Shown: positions 23,060-34,630 of the stretch, one piece after another
How the letters are laid out: the number at the start of each line of letters is the position of its first letter
Numbering within the stretch: position 1 is the first letter of the stretch
Origin: Kryptolebias marmoratus
Lineage: Eukaryota; Chordata; Actinopteri; Cyprinodontiformes; Rivulidae
Direction: 5' to 3'
NCBI RefSeq assembly: GCF_001649575.2
Contig: NC_051434.1
Span: forward strand, 19,958,732-20,022,731
Length of the DNA: 64,000 nucleotides
Program-made: the position numbers and the translations under genes
Notes under the pieces: generated by a model
What the model was told of the DNA's origin: nothing
Database searches by the model: none
What the model saw: only the letters and a program-made list of their open reading frames with translations

Positions 23060-23550
23060 AACAAGGTGGCGAGTATTAGGGCCCCTTATTAGCCCTCCTT
23101 CCTATGACCCTTTTGGGTTTGGGGTTTTCTGTTTTCTGTTTGAGTCTTTGTTCAGTTATCTTTGTCTTAGTTTAGTTCTTGTGATTCGTGTCTTTGTTTC
23201 CTGTCACTATTCACTCGTCCTCAGTCACTCACTTGCCTCTCTGCCACACCCATCTCCACCTGTCAACAATTTGTATCACTCACCTGTGCCCACTTACCTC
23301 ATCATCTTCAGTGTTTAAAACACAGTCATTTTCTCCACTACTCTGCTGGTTCATTGTGTTTCTGTTCTGCTTGTTCCCTGGTCCTGGTCCTGGTCCTGGT
23401 CCTGGTCCTGGTCCTGGTCCTGGTCCTGGTCCTGGTCCTGGTCCCTCGCCAGCTTTTGTTTTGATTTAATAAATTAGTTTTTTAGTGCCAACATGAGTCT
23501 GCGTTCTGGGTTCGCCTCCGTTGTCTCCACCACTCCTGACAGACCCCTTC
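23060..23550 (+). mobile_element. LTR-like element, copy 2
   Basis: Plus-strand counterpart of 1273-1740. It ends with an AATAAA-type signal near 23468, then gcgttctgggttcgcctc and the ctcctgacag terminus (about 23543). The 5' boundary is uncertain. A CCTGGT hexamer array lies inside it. No internal gag/pol coding sequence was seen, so a solo LTR is the simplest reading. Confidence 0.5.
23377..23442 (+). repeat. (CCTGGT)n hexanucleotide array
   Basis: Eleven near-perfect units; read as protein it gives a PG repeat, which is not evidence of coding. Confidence 0.95.
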
Positions 23551-23584
23551 ATCTCTGTCACAGGCTCTGATCTGTTTTAACCAG

Positions 23585-24650
23585 TTTGAGCTTGTTATTC
23601 TGCTCTTTTTTTTCCTGCCACTCCAAAAGATCCCACCTTCTCTTCCAGTGGCCTGAACTCCACTGTATTTAAATATTTTAGGCCAATTTCAAAGCTCCAC
23701 TTCCTGTCCAAGATCTTGGAGAGGATTGTTTATAGCCAATTCACTTCATACTTAACCCTACAGAAGCCTTCATAACTGAAGAGAGGAAGAAAGTCCTTGT
23801 AACGTTGGGTCCATTTGATCTGAAGACCAGGGGAGGGTTAAAGAGCCCAACCTTCTTGAGCTGTTTCAGTCTGGTTTTAAAACCAGCTGCAGTACTGAGT
23901 CGGCACTGTTGAGGATTTTTAACTATGTTCTTTTAGCCACAGACTCTGGCCACTGTGTTGTTTTGATGCTGTTGGATCAAATAGCTGCCTTAGACACTGT
24001 GAACCACCAGCCTCACCTGATCTGGGTCCTTTAACACAGTATGTGATTCAGACAGCAACAAACCTGGATTTTGAGACTGGACATTGATGCTCAAATTAAA
24101 TCAGTGGTCAAGTCCAGCTTTTATCACTTGAGCCAAACAATTTCTTTTGTGGCATCACTTTGAGATTTTATTCCAAGCTTTTTTGTCCCCTTGTTTATAT
24201 TACTGCAATGCACTTTATCTTAAGATAAGCCAGTCGTTGCTAACTCAGCTTCAGCTAGTTTGTAATGTTGCTGCCCATCTTTAAACAAGTACTAGAAAAC
24301 AAGAGCGTGTTGCCGCTGTTTTAGCTTCACTGCATTGGCTTCCAGGTCATTTCCAGATTGATTTTCAAAGTTCTTTTGTTTGCTTTTTTACGTATTATCA
24401 TGGTCTCGCCCCACAGTAACTGATCTGACCTGCTCCAGCCGCACGTTCCCTCACGCTCTTTCAGGTCAAATCAGTTACTGCTGGTCATCAAAGAGGAGGC
24501 TGAGAGGTGACCAGGACTTTTCAGTCGTTGTCCCCAAACTGTGAAACAATCTGCCTTTGCAGATCAGACAGTCCAACTCACTTCCTGTTTTTAAATCATC
24601 TTTTAAAACACTTTTATTTTTCTTTGGCTTTTTACTCAGTTTGAGATGTT
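23585..24650 (+). mobile_element. L2-like LINE, internally shortened
   Basis: Degenerate frames show the L2 RT order: a ...FRPISKLHFLSKILERIVYSQ-like stretch (about 23670-23745), FQSGFKTSCSTESAL (about 23865-23910), DSGHCVVLMLLD..AALDTVNH (about 23940-24005), then a jump to the C-terminal zone (about 24305-24620: LHWLPG, ...LKHFYF). The central part with the catalytic FADD box is largely missing. Not functional. Confidence 0.7.
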
Positions 24651-24814
24651 GCTTTATGCAATCACTTATTTAACATTACATGATTTTATTTAATTAGTAT
24701 TACTCTGTAGGAATTTGATTTCACTTTGACATTGAAGAAGGTATTTTTGAAATTAGTTTTGTAAAGAAGGCCAATTTATATTGACCATAACTGATTTATG
24801 ACCGCAATAAAAGC

Positions 24815-24848
24815 ATAAAACATCCAGGGGGTGGATACTTTTTATAGG
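24815..24848 (+). mobile_element. Tc1-type terminal fragment
   Basis: The phrase gatactttttataggcactgta is typical of Tc1-like outer ends in fish. No partner end found nearby. Confidence 0.4.
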
Positions 24849-24849
24849 C

Positions 24850-25060
24850 ACTGTATAGACATTGTGTTTGCTAAGGCCACTGACTGTAGCTGTGGTGACC
24901 ATCTTCATTGTGGTCGGCTCCAAAAGTTAATCTGTTGCAGATGTGCATTTAGTGATTACTTTCTGAGAGTCACATTAAATCCCAACCAGTGGTTTGTGAG
25001 ATATTTTGCTATCGCATGCAGACAAACATACACACACACACACACTTGGGCAATGACGTT
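24850..25060 (-). repeat. Family A repeat arm, proximal half
   Basis: Minus orientation: tggtgaccatcttcattgtgg, gattactttctgagagtcaca, gtttgtgagatattttgcta, then (CA)n and the outer ttgggcaatgacgttttcac. Confidence 0.7.
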
Positions 25061-25894
25061 TTCACCCTTTCACCTTCAGAGTCAGGCAATAATAAATAAA
25101 TAAATAAAACCCCAAAGACTAGATTGTTGGACATAATGAAAAGAGCTTTATGATATGTCTGTTAGAGTTTAACCATTGCTGCATGAAACATGTGCACATG
25201 AATGTTAAACAAAAACAATCTTAGACTGAGAGACATTTCAAAATACAGTCAAAATATGATAATTAGGTTCAGTTAAGCTTTCACAGACTAAAACACATGC
25301 TGGGTGTAGCAAGACTCAGCTTTCAACTGTTTTATTTTTCAGTATTGCAGTCTGCCAAGCTGCATTTTGAATGAAGGGATACCCTAGACATCTCTCTGAA
25401 TACACACACACACACACACATTCATTTTATCAAAGAAACTCTCACCAGCAGAGTATGAGAGATCTCTGCCAACCCTATTAACTGGGAGAGATTATTCACA
25501 CCGAGCAGTGGTGTTATCAGTGTTGTGCTGTTGGAGCTCAGTCGTGCAGGGGCCTGGCTGCTCCATCTATATGCACATTCTATTATCTGCCATCGTATTT
25601 ACAAGGGAAATGCAGGAGCTGTCATTTGGTAGACACGTCCACAGACAGGATCTCCAGGAATTTGGAAAGGGTTAGGAAAGAAATCAGCAAACATTCACCA
25701 TAAATCGCACAGACGCTTTAAACACTTTAGTTTTCTCTGATAAATAAAAAAAAAAGTTGAAAACAAGAACAACTGGACTTCTATTCTGTAGCTAAAGACG
25801 TTTTGCTTCTCATGCATTTGTTTCTCTTATAACTGTCACATGGGTAATTTAGTATCTTTTGAGTTTAATGGTACATTTAAAATCTATGTTGTTA
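25061..25894. other. No gene recognised
   Basis: Includes a short (CA)n at 25403-25420. The stretch near 25765-25815 (aactggacttctattctgtagctaaagacg) is a common fish repeat phrase that recurs at 62628-62665. Confidence 0.4.
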
Positions 25895-26225
25895 AAAGCT
25901 AAAGGCTAGCCAAACAAGTCACATTTTACATCATTTTTGCAGCTTATAAAACAACTCTTTCTCAAAAATGTCATACTGGTGTGAAAGAACGCTGCATTAG
26001 CCAATATTAAACCTCTGGACTTTGCACCGTTTCTTTAATTTGTTGCTGTTTTCTCAACCGAACAACCTCCGTGTTACTACATGAATGTACATGAGGGCTG
26101 AGCGTAGATAGATGCTGATGATGCTGAGGCTGCAAATTCATCAGTCCGCCAGATCAGCACGTCTAGTCAGTCAAAAGTTTATTCAACTCCCAGCAGAGTG
26201 ATACATTCAGCAGGACATGGATATA
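25895..26225 (+). repeat. Family B repeat
   Basis: Matches 10490-10850 over several hundred bases (ttataaaacaactctttctc, ttagccaatattaaacctct, tttgttgctgttttctc, tacatgaatgtacatg, tgatacattcagcag). Confidence 0.6.
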
Positions 26226-26349
26226 TGATTTTCAAAACTGGCTATGCAAAATTAGGCTTCACTGGTCACAAACACTCAGAATTTAATGAGACTGCAGCTA
26301 AAAATTCACCTATTTTCTCACTATTTTAGGTGGCCAACAGTCACAGTGG

Positions 26350-26538
26350 ATGGTGAATACAAAAGCAAAAACTGAATCCTTTCTGTGGACTGACAACAAA
26401 GTGTGTCACATTAAACTACCAGACCACAAAGTGCAGAACAGTGTCGACTGGGAGTCTGGTCAGTCCAAATATGTGGACATAATAGATGATTTGAGGGTCA
26501 GTATCTACCGAGGAAGGGTTTTCCTCACAATGTTTTAA
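26350..26538 (+). pseudogene. Transposon-encoded SANT/MYB-like domain fragment
   Basis: The 62-codon frame contains KTESFLWTDNKVCHI..DHKVQN, then VDWESGQSKYVDIIDDL. The W-T-D-x-x-V opening and the VDWES-QSKY-DI motif recall the DNA-binding accessory domains found in fish PIF/Harbinger-type and related elements. It is too short for a whole gene, has no start context or splice partners, and the WTDDEV-like acidic patch is damaged. Most likely a relic; a host exon is possible but not supported. Confidence 0.4.
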
Positions 26539-26798
26539 ACATAAAAGGGTAAATATTGTTGTTTGCTTTAGTATTGTTGACAATTCAATAAAGCCTTTTG
26601 GCCTTAGACTATTTGGTGTAATAATAAAGTTATGTTATTGTTCATCAGCCAGTAAATTAAGGTTTTGCTGTAGTTGAGAAACTGGCTTCTGCAGCACAAA
26701 TGTAAGCATGTAATCTGTTGTTGTTACATCTGTCACGCTTCGTGTCATAGGTTAGATCAGAGGTGGGTCTGTGACATCATAGTTTTTAAAAGGTTGTG

Positions 26799-27362
26799 TT
26801 AAGGCTGTCCACACAAAAACATGAGGGTGACGTTTCAAGATTTACTCCCTCTGGAATGCAGTTTCAAAGAATACTGGAGCTCCTAAAATGCAGTTTCTAT
26901 GTGGATGTAAGGCTGAAACATAAAAAAAAAAACTTTTGGTAATTTACAAAAATCGGTCTCGTCTGGACAGGGCTTCAGATACTAGTGTCCACATGGAAGC
27001 AGTGTTTTTTTTTTCAAACCGGGTTCCAAAGTGAGAAAATCCTTATACATTATCGTTGAGTTCTCGTGTGGACAACTTAAATGCAACTTTTTGAAAACAG
27101 TGATGGAAGTTTTTACTCTTGTATTCCTCGTCTTCTTGTCTTTACAGTTTGGAATTCATGCTTCACGACTTCTTTACTGGTTCTGGTGTGTTTTTCGTGG
27201 CAGCGTTACAGTGCCACATAAAGTTCTGGCAAAATTACTACAGCGTTTTGGGCGGTTTTCTGCATCTCTGTGAGGATGAAAACATCTGTAGAAACTGTGG
27301 TGTGTTTAACAGAAACAAGATTGTTTTGGAAAGACAGCATTCCCATGTGGATGAGGCCTTAA
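26799..27362. mobile_element. Non-autonomous DNA transposon with TTAA target duplications
   Basis: TTAA at 26799-26802 and 27359-27362 flank inverted ends: aaggctgtccacacaaaaac at the left and, read inward from the right, aaggcctcatccacatggga. Internal phrases (cggtctcgtctggacagggc, gtgtccacatgg) are typical of a fish MITE built on near-palindromic 'tgtccacatgg/aaaacg' words. TTAA duplication suggests piggyBac-type mobilisation, but classification needs a library comparison. Overlapping ORFs of 80-86 codons are not convincing. Confidence 0.65.
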
Positions 27363-28099
27363 GCTACTATTTCAATTAGCATGAAAAGACATCATTTAAA
27401 TTCAGCTCTTGCCGTGCTAAATAAAGAAAAGGAGGATGGGGCAGAAGCAGTGCTCAGATGAGATGCAAGCTGTAACAGACAGTGGTCGTTGCAGAAAGAA
27501 AAACATGAATTAAGCACAAAGCATTGCTGCTCCGCTCTTATGTTCGTTCCTTTTCACGTCTCACACAACTGTGGAGCAGATTCCTGGATAAAATCCAGGT
27601 TCTGCTGAGATAGTTTGAATTCAAAACAGTTTTAAAACATGCATCAAAGTCCTGAATTTTTAACACATGTACTGCTGTTCTGGGATTCTCTTGACATGTA
27701 CTGGAGGGACTTCAAGTGAAAATGTCAATGTGCTCAACATCCCTCCTTACTGAGGGTTGCAGAGGCTTAATATATGTGAATATTTACAGCAGCCTAATAC
27801 TCTGGACCATTTACAGTGAGCAAGTGAGCATGGTGATAAGATTTTCTACAGCCCTGCTTTCCCATCAATTTTCTGGATACTTCAAAGTACACCTAACATC
27901 AGGGGGCCCTAAACAAAATACAACAGTTTTATTGTAGCAGAGATATACACACACAGAGCAGGAGGAGGAAACAACGTTTAACTGTTGGTTTTTATAGTCC
28001 TCTTACAAACTCTGTCATAAACCATTGGCTTCCAACAAATTCATGTTCCTATAGGAAACAAGGGATAGGGAGGGAAGAAAAAGGGGAGAAAAATACTTA
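27363..28099. other. No gene recognised
   Basis: Unassigned AT-rich DNA. Confidence 0.4.
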
Positions 28100-29460
28100 A
28101 TCAGACCCAAGAACAAGACCAGTTTAAGATATAACAAGATATAAATAAATAAATAGTGGATGAGGTTTGAACATCACAGAATAGCTTTCTTTCTCTCTCT
28201 GTTACATTTCCAACACACCTGGATTGAAGAATGCCATTTTTCTTTGTAAATCCTCTCAAGTTCATTCTGGTGGGATGAGATCGCCAGTGGAGCCATTGTT
28301 TAGGTCTCTCCAGAAATGTTTGGTAGTGTTTAGGCTCCACCTCCCAAGGAGATTCACAGAGATGCCCCTAAGCTGCTCCTGTGCTTCTTCTCTGTGTGTT
28401 TTGGGTCATTGTCATGATGGAAGGTGAATTTTCGGTTCAGTCTGAGGTCCTGAACTCTGGGGAACAGGTTTTCTTTAACAATATCTCTGTACTTTGCTCC
28501 ATTCAGCTTTTCACCAGCCCTGACCAGTTTCCCAGTCCCTGCTGAGAAAAACACCCCAACAGCATGATTCTGCCACCACCATGCTTCACTGTGAGGACGG
28601 TGTTTGGCAGGAGATGAGTTATGTCTGGTTCCTCCAGACATAACATTTAGAACTGAGGCCAAACAGTTCAATTCAGTTCATCAGATCAGAGGATCTTGTT
28701 CCTCACAGTCTCAGAGTCCTTCAAGCAGCTTTCAGGTGCTTTACAATGAGGGGACCCATAAAGACCAGATCAGTGGAGGTCTGCAGTTCTGGTTGTCTTT
28801 CTGTAAGATCCCATCTCCACACAAGCTCTTTGAAGCTCAGTCAGTGACCATTTGGTTTTGGTCACCTCTCTAACTAAGGTCCTTCTCACTCAATTGCTCA
28901 GTGTGTTCAGGTTGGAAAAGTCCTGATTGCATCAAATTTCTTCCATTTAAAAATCATGGGGGCCACTGAGCTCAGAGGAACGTTTAGTGCAGCAGAAATG
29001 TTTCTGTAGTCTTCCTTAGATCTGTGTCCTGCAACAATCCTGTCTCTGAGCTCTGCAGACAGTTTTACCTTGTTTGGTTTATCCTCTGATTGTCAGCGGG
29101 GAGGTTTTCAACAGAGCAGTGTGTGTCTTTCCAAATCCTGTCCAATCAGTTTAATTTACCACAGGAGGACTCCACCAGGGTGTAGAAACATCTCAGCAGA
29201 GATCAGGAGAAACCTGAGCTGAATTTCAAGAGCTGTTGCAAAAGGTCTGAATACTGTTCTATGTTATATTTCAGGGTTTCATTAGTTTTCTTTTTGGTTG
29301 TTAATGTTTTTAATATTTTTAACAAATTATTTTAAAAATGAGTTTTCACTTTTAATTGTTGAATACTGAATGTAGATTATTAAGAAAACTCTAAAAAAAT
29401 ATATCAATTATTGTCACAAAATTGCAAAAAGTGAAGGGGGCTGAATGAAAACCACTAAAT
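28100..29460 (-). mobile_element. Tc1-like transposon relic
   Basis: The minus-strand frame 28671-28354 matches the catalytic part of Tc1 transposase: EAWWWQNHAVGVFFSAGTGKLV, then LNGAKYRDIVKENLFP and RKFTFHHDNDPKHTEK, carrying the second-aspartate region (DNDPKHT). Upstream, 29100-28680 is degenerate transposase, and the flank near 29250-29400 (ttgcaaaaggtctgaatact, gttttcacttttaattgttg) is the outer region. Frameshifts and stops make it inactive. Confidence 0.85.
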
Positions 29461-29489
29461 GTTTTTCCAGATGACTCAGATCTACTGAA

Positions 29490-29795
29490 CATTTACTCTA
29501 AATTGTCCCTAGGTGTGAGTCTCTATGTGTCCCTGTGATGGATTTGTGACCTGTCCTGGGTGTCCCCCGCCTCTCACACAGTGACTGCTGGAGACAGACA
29601 CCAGCCCAGAAAGGAGAAGCGGGTAAAGTGGATGGATGGATGGATGGATGGATGGATGGATGGATGGATGGATGGATGGATGGATGGATGGATGGATGGA
29701 TGGATGGATGGATGGATGGATGGATGGATGGATGGATGGATGGATGGATGGATGGATGGATGGATGGATGGATGGATGGATGGATGGATGGAGGA
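29490..29795 (+). repeat. Retroposon 3' tail running into a long (ATGG)n array
   Basis: 29497-29628 carries the common fish tail ctaaattgtccctaggtgtg, gacctgtcctgggtgtcccc, gaggcagacaccagccc-like and gagaagcgggtaaagtggat, followed by about 160 bases of nearly perfect ATGG units (29628-29790). The array gives open MDGW/PSIH frames on both strands, which are artefacts. Confidence 0.85.
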
Positions 29796-30078
29796 GGAGA
29801 TGGGGCCTTCACAGATATACAGAACTAGGTACAGAAACAGGCTCCAAAACTGTCTATTTAAATCTTTTTCTAAAACATTTGTATTCCTTGGCTTTTATTT
29901 GAGTATGTGAGTATAAAATTAACTATTATTTTATTGGTTTATAAATTTAGTTTGTTTCTGTCTTTTGTTGCCATCTTTGCTGCTTTAGTTACACATTTGT
30001 TGTTTTAATGTACCACACTTTGATCAGCAGGAGCTGTTAATGCTGCTGAAGACCAAAGAGCGATGATGTTTTTGACCG
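29796..30078. other. No gene recognised
   Basis: Unassigned AT-rich stretch. Confidence 0.3.
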
Positions 30079-30335
30079 TATGTGTGTGTGTGTGTGTGTT
30101 ATAGCTCATGAACAAATCAACAGATTTTAATAAAACTCTCAGAAAGGAATCACTGAACAAATATCTACAACTCATTAACTTTGGGAGCCAGCCCAGTTTA
30201 AGATGGCTGCCACGGCTAACTGAACTTAGCAAACACAACAGATGCTCAGTCCGTTTTACAGATATTGAGCTAAAATTTGGTGTGTTAGTAGCTGAGAGTG
30301 ATCCCCAAATATCCCAAGAACCACCCCATGCATTT
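30079..30335 (+). repeat. Family A repeat arm preceded by (TG)n
   Basis: (TG)n at 30080-30099, then atagctcatgaacaaatcaa, ctcattaactttgggagcca, agatggctgccacggctaac (from 30201), ttacagatattgagctaaaa and gtagctgagagtgatcccca. Confidence 0.75.
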
Positions 30336-30449
30336 TTATTTAAATTGAACACACATCCCAGCTTTTACATAAACTAAGTTGTCAAGGTGTACATCAAAAT
30401 GCACAGCAAAGTAAAAAGGTCTAATGAGAAACAGAATTTCCTCTTTTGG

Positions 30450-30805
30450 TAAGTGTAATTTATTGAAACTGTTAGGAAGTAATTGCTCAGTGTATATGTA
30501 CTACTGATTAATTTTGGAGCCAGCCATAATTCAAGATGGCTGCAACAACATATCAAACTTGGCCTACACAAAAATGTCTAAAGCTAAGTCAAATTTACTA
30601 ATGTTGAGCCAAAGGTTGATGTAGTAGCAGCCGAGAGTCATTCCCAACACACAGTATGTACCTTGACTGCTAACAAATCTCCTAATATGGCATAAGATCA
30701 AACAAAGATTTGCCCAAAATGGCTTTATCTTGATTCCTTCTCAGTAGATTTTAGTTTAAAACTCTGACATAAAAAGTGGCGGGTGATATGCAGTCCTTCA
30801 AGCAT
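30450..30805 (+). repeat. Family A repeat arm, nearly complete
   Basis: From tattgaaactgttaggaagt through attcaagatggctgcaac to aagtggcgggtgatatgcag, tccttcaag. Second of two copies in the same orientation. Confidence 0.75.
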
Positions 30806-31750
30806 TTCATTTTAAATGAGCAGAGTTAGCAGTGTTACACACATGGTTTCGAGTAAATAGGAAAACACAGACGGTGTTATTTGAGTTTTTTTCAAAGTGG
30901 ATTAATGAGAGTGTAAAAACACAAGCAGCAGCCTGTGTGGTAATAATTACCCTGCTTATAGCCTACCTTAGTCTGCAGATGGCAGATTAAGGTATAAGCA
31001 GTCAGGGCTTGCCAGACTCTAATCCCTGTAGGTATATCAGTAAATGAACACCAGCACATAATTATGTCCTGGCCCGAATGACCCTTGTGCAATATGTCAA
31101 CAGTGCCAATCGTTACAAAAATGTCTCTTTATTCCTTTTACTGTTTTGAGAGTGATATAGTGGACACATGACTAACCAGCTGAGTGAAGGAATCCCAGGT
31201 TTTTCATTTCTGCCCTTTCTTGCCCTCCCACAGCAATATTTTCTTATGCTTTTTGCCATAAAGGGTAGAAAAGCCTACTCTCTTTATGAGCCTGTTAGAA
31301 ACCCAAAAGCCATCTTGTAAATGACCAATTAAATGAGAAGAGATCATGAGGAACTCCACACCTGCCCCAAGGGAGCCATAAAATCAAATAAAGAGGGGAG
31401 AATTTAGAGCAGCGCAATGTTCTGTTGAGAGTAATTGCCACTGGAGAACCAAGCCGTCACACCAGGACCTCTGCAAATGATGAGGGTGAGCTCAGGGGCA
31501 GTAGAGGGAGAACAATATGAATGAATATTGGCCTCACTGGTTCATATATGCATGGAAAGATGAATATTTGCTTTAAATATGTGATAAGAAAAGTCCATTC
31601 ACTCATCATGGGCATGAATGACATGTTAATTTGGGGTTTTTAATGGCTCATTTAAACAAATTTTTTTTAACAGGGTGGAGTAATTATACAGTTTACAACT
31701 TCAGGGATTTTTCCTAACAAGCTGGACTGATCATGGTCTTTCTCTAATCC
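30806..31750. other. No gene recognised
   Basis: No repeat identified. Some GC-balanced stretches (31300-31520) look single-copy but contain no exon-like frame. Confidence 0.4.
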
Positions 31751-31754
31751 ACAC

Positions 31755-32790
31755 AACATTATACACACAGGCTCAAATAAATGCATACATCTCAACTAAT
31801 ATTTGGTTAAACGTCTCTTAGCAAGTTGCACCTTTAGCCACAGGCTTTTTGTGTCATTAAGAAGCTTCTGGCTGAATATTTGATCACATTATTTTTTACA
31901 GAGGTGGTAAAGTTCACTTAATTTGATTGGTTTCCTGGCACAGACTCAACGTTTAAACATAGTTCACAAATTTGTAACAGGGTTAAATGTTGGGCTTTGG
32001 GAAGGCCGATCCAGAAGCTTAACATTTTAGTTGTTTCATCCAATCAGAGAGCAGCTCTGATGTGTGTTTGGGATCATTGTCCTGTTGGAACACCCAGCTG
32101 TGGCCAAGTTTCAATGTCTAGCTGTTGGTTTGAGGTGAAGTTGAAGAACTTGGAGGTACTCCTCCTTCATTATTCCATTCACTTTATGCAACACACCAGT
32201 ACCACAGCATGATGCTGCCACCACCATGCTTGAGAGTTGGTTTGGTGTTCTTAGGTTTGAAAGCTTCACCTTGACCTCCAAACATACTTCCTGTTATTGT
32301 GATGAAATAACTTATGGCCACAAAATTTGTCTCGTCTGACCATAAAGCCTTAAGGCTTCTTTCTCGGTCAGCACCGTCTCAGTCCATGCTGACGTAAATC
32401 TTGTTTCACTGACAGAGACACTGGTGTTCCAGCAGTTTGCTGTTCATGGCAGGCTTAAGTCTCGGGGGTTCCTGGTAGTTCCTGAACATAACCATTTTCC
32501 TTTCATCAGACGGGAACAGATGAGTATTGGTCAGTCCAATGAGTGCTGTCAAACAAATCCTTTTAATACAGGGAAAGAAAAACTACCTGCTGCAGTCAGT
32601 AAGTATCACAAACAAAAAGTTAAAAGACTTTGAGCCCATATGTATAGTATTGACTTGTGTGGGTTGGACAAAAGCTGCAATAATTTCAACTTTGGTTTTA
32701 AAAGTTATTGAAGTTGTTGTATAATTATTCCACCCTTGAAAAAGAACAGTTCAAATAAATCATTAAAAGAACTCAAATTAATTTGACGTT
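31755..32790 (-). mobile_element. Tc1-like transposon relic
   Basis: Minus-strand transposase relic, recognised on the plus strand as the complement of its catalytic zone: ttgggatcattgtcctgttg, acaccagtaccacagcatga and tgctgccaccaccatgcttg (32205-32232). The ends are degenerate; the outer region near 31770 (caaataaatgcatacatctc) and near 32740 (gaacagttcaaataaatcat) may be remains of the terminal repeats. Confidence 0.75.
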
Positions 32791-33654
32791 CGTGTCTATG
32801 ATGAGTGGATGGAAATGTCTGTCCTCTGTCCTCTTTCTATAACCTAGTGACAAACAAAGGCCTTGTTGACTGGCTCTGGTTTGCTTCAGCCTTCATGCTT
32901 TACTTTTTTAATCTTTTCTTTTTGTAAAGTTGTAACTGAAACAAACTGTTTCACAAGTTGGAACTACAATGCAAACCAGCTACGTCCGAGTGTTGATTAC
33001 TGATCTTTTGGGCTCTACTGACAAATACAAAAGCTTATTTTCCATTTGTGGCTCTACACCAGCTACAAACATCCTGCTGGTCTAATAAAAAAACTGTTTT
33101 GGACACAATTGCCAAAGACAAACTAAAACTGGGACTGACCTAATCTTTGCAGATGGGAAATGAAAACTTTCAGGAATCACTGACTTGCATCTAGAACCGC
33201 TGACTGTGTTAAATAGTAGGAAACTTTCTCCATCACAGTCAGATCTCCTTCCTATGGATTTACAGTGGAGTGTGTCCGTAGCTTAATTTTATAATCATTC
33301 TGGGTTAATAATATTAGAACTAGATGCATTTTTGTGACCATATGTTTCCTTATTTCATTATTTCATTAAAGCTTCACTAACTCATTGTTATCTCTGCCCT
33401 TCTCTCTCATCTCATTATGGTTTAATCAGAGGTAATTATAAGACATATTTTGGTATCTGAATATTAATTTCAATGATCTATCAATTCAGTCACTTTTTAC
33501 CATAAAGTTTAATTAGAAGTGTTTAATCATGACACATTTCATGATCTGTAAATAATGTTATTAGTAAATAAATCCACTTGATATTTAAAGTACTGTTGTC
33601 ATCCAGTTTCTTACATGTGACTTCAGAATCTTTAATCCAGCTAAGAAGCCAAAG
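32791..33654. other. No gene recognised
   Basis: Unassigned AT-rich DNA. Confidence 0.4.
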
Positions 33655-34200
33655 AGTGATAAGATTTCCATAACCAAGTGGCTGGAATAGTGCTCAGGAA
33701 CATCTGTACCGAGTATGGACTGGAAGTCCTACAGTCAAAGTGGGAGACTCCACCCAGGGTGGTGGAGAACGGCAGGGCTAAGATACTGTGGGACTTCCAG
33801 ATCCAGACTGACAAACAGGTGATGGCTAACCAACCAGACATTGTGGCGATAGATAAGATCCAGAAGAAAGCAGTGGTGATAGATGTAGCAGTCCCAAGTG
33901 ACTGTAACATCAGGAATAAGGATCATGAAAATCTGGAGAAATAACAAGGAGGAAATATAGAAGTTGTGGAGAGTCGAGGCCTCAGTGGTACCAGAGGTCA
34001 TCGGAGCACTCGCTGCTGTGACCCCCAAACTGGAAGAGTGGCTCCAACAGACCCCAGGAACAACCTCAGAGATCTCTGACCAGAAGAGGACAGTCCTAGG
34101 AACAGTTAAGATACTGAGGAGGACCCTGAAGCTCCCAGGCCTTTGGTAGAGGACCTGAGCTTGAAGTGAAAGTGGAACCACCCATGTAGGGCAAGATGAG
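33655..34200 (+). mobile_element. R4/Rex6-like LINE C-terminus with restriction-like endonuclease
   Basis: Frame 33678-33944 reads GLEVLQSKWETPPRVVENG, ILWDFQIQTDKQVMANQPD, then IVAIDKIQKKAVVIDVAVPSD. The WE-PP, PD and later D residues (PD, about 13 residues, then D, within VVIDVAVP) fit the restriction-like endonuclease at the C-terminus of site-specific LINEs such as R2/R4/Dong/Rex6. After a stop the frame at 33964-34149 continues the tail: VEASVVPEVIGALAAVTPKL, EWLQQTPGTTSEIS and KILRRTLKLPGLW. One premature stop (taa at 33942-33944) splits the reading. The upstream RT is absent (5' truncation, usual for LINEs). Confidence 0.8.
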
Positions 34201-34204
34201 AGTT

Positions 34205-34630
34205 TTGTCATCTTATGCTACTTTAATTTTTTAGCTACCATTTTACTTCTTTTACCTAGCCTTTTGCTACTGTTAGCTTTTAGCTACTGTTTTGCTACTT
34301 TGAGTTTCTAGCTAGCCTTTTGCTAATTTAACAAGCCTCTCGCTGCTTTTAGCTTCTAGCTTGCATTTTGATGTTTGTCTTTTGATAGTTTTAACTTTTA
34401 GTTCTACTTTTGGTACTTAGCTGTCAGCGAGTCTTTTGCTTCCTTTTCTGTTGCCTCTTGCTACATTTAGCATTTTACTAGCCTTTTGTTACTTTTAGTT
34501 TCTAGTTAGTTTCGCTACTTTTAGCTTTAAGCTGGTGTCCTGCTTCTTTTCGCTTTCACAACTGAGTTTCAGCTTCCTCAGCAAACTTCAGTTGTCATTC
34601 GGCACTCACTGTGCATTTTTGCAGAAAATG
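34205..34630 (+). repeat. Degenerate TTTTAGCT/TTGCTAC tandem tract (family C)
   Basis: Irregular repeats of tttagcttttagctact, gctagccttttgcta and ttttagcttctagct, with a shared right flank (gagtttcagcttcctcagca, aacttc) that also follows the tract at 45355-45540. The spacing is not fixed, so it is a degenerate satellite-like tract. Confidence 0.7.

Noticed and set aside
23188..23469. ORF ending in a PGPGPG run
   Set aside because: Product of the CCTGGT array inside an LTR-like element.
29498..29910. Overlapping ORFs reading MDGWMDGW or PSIHPSIH
   Set aside because: Direct translation of the (ATGG)n array on both strands; no coding evidence.
33735..34211. 158-codon minus-strand ORF
   Set aside because: Antisense shadow of the R4/Rex6-like LINE C-terminus.
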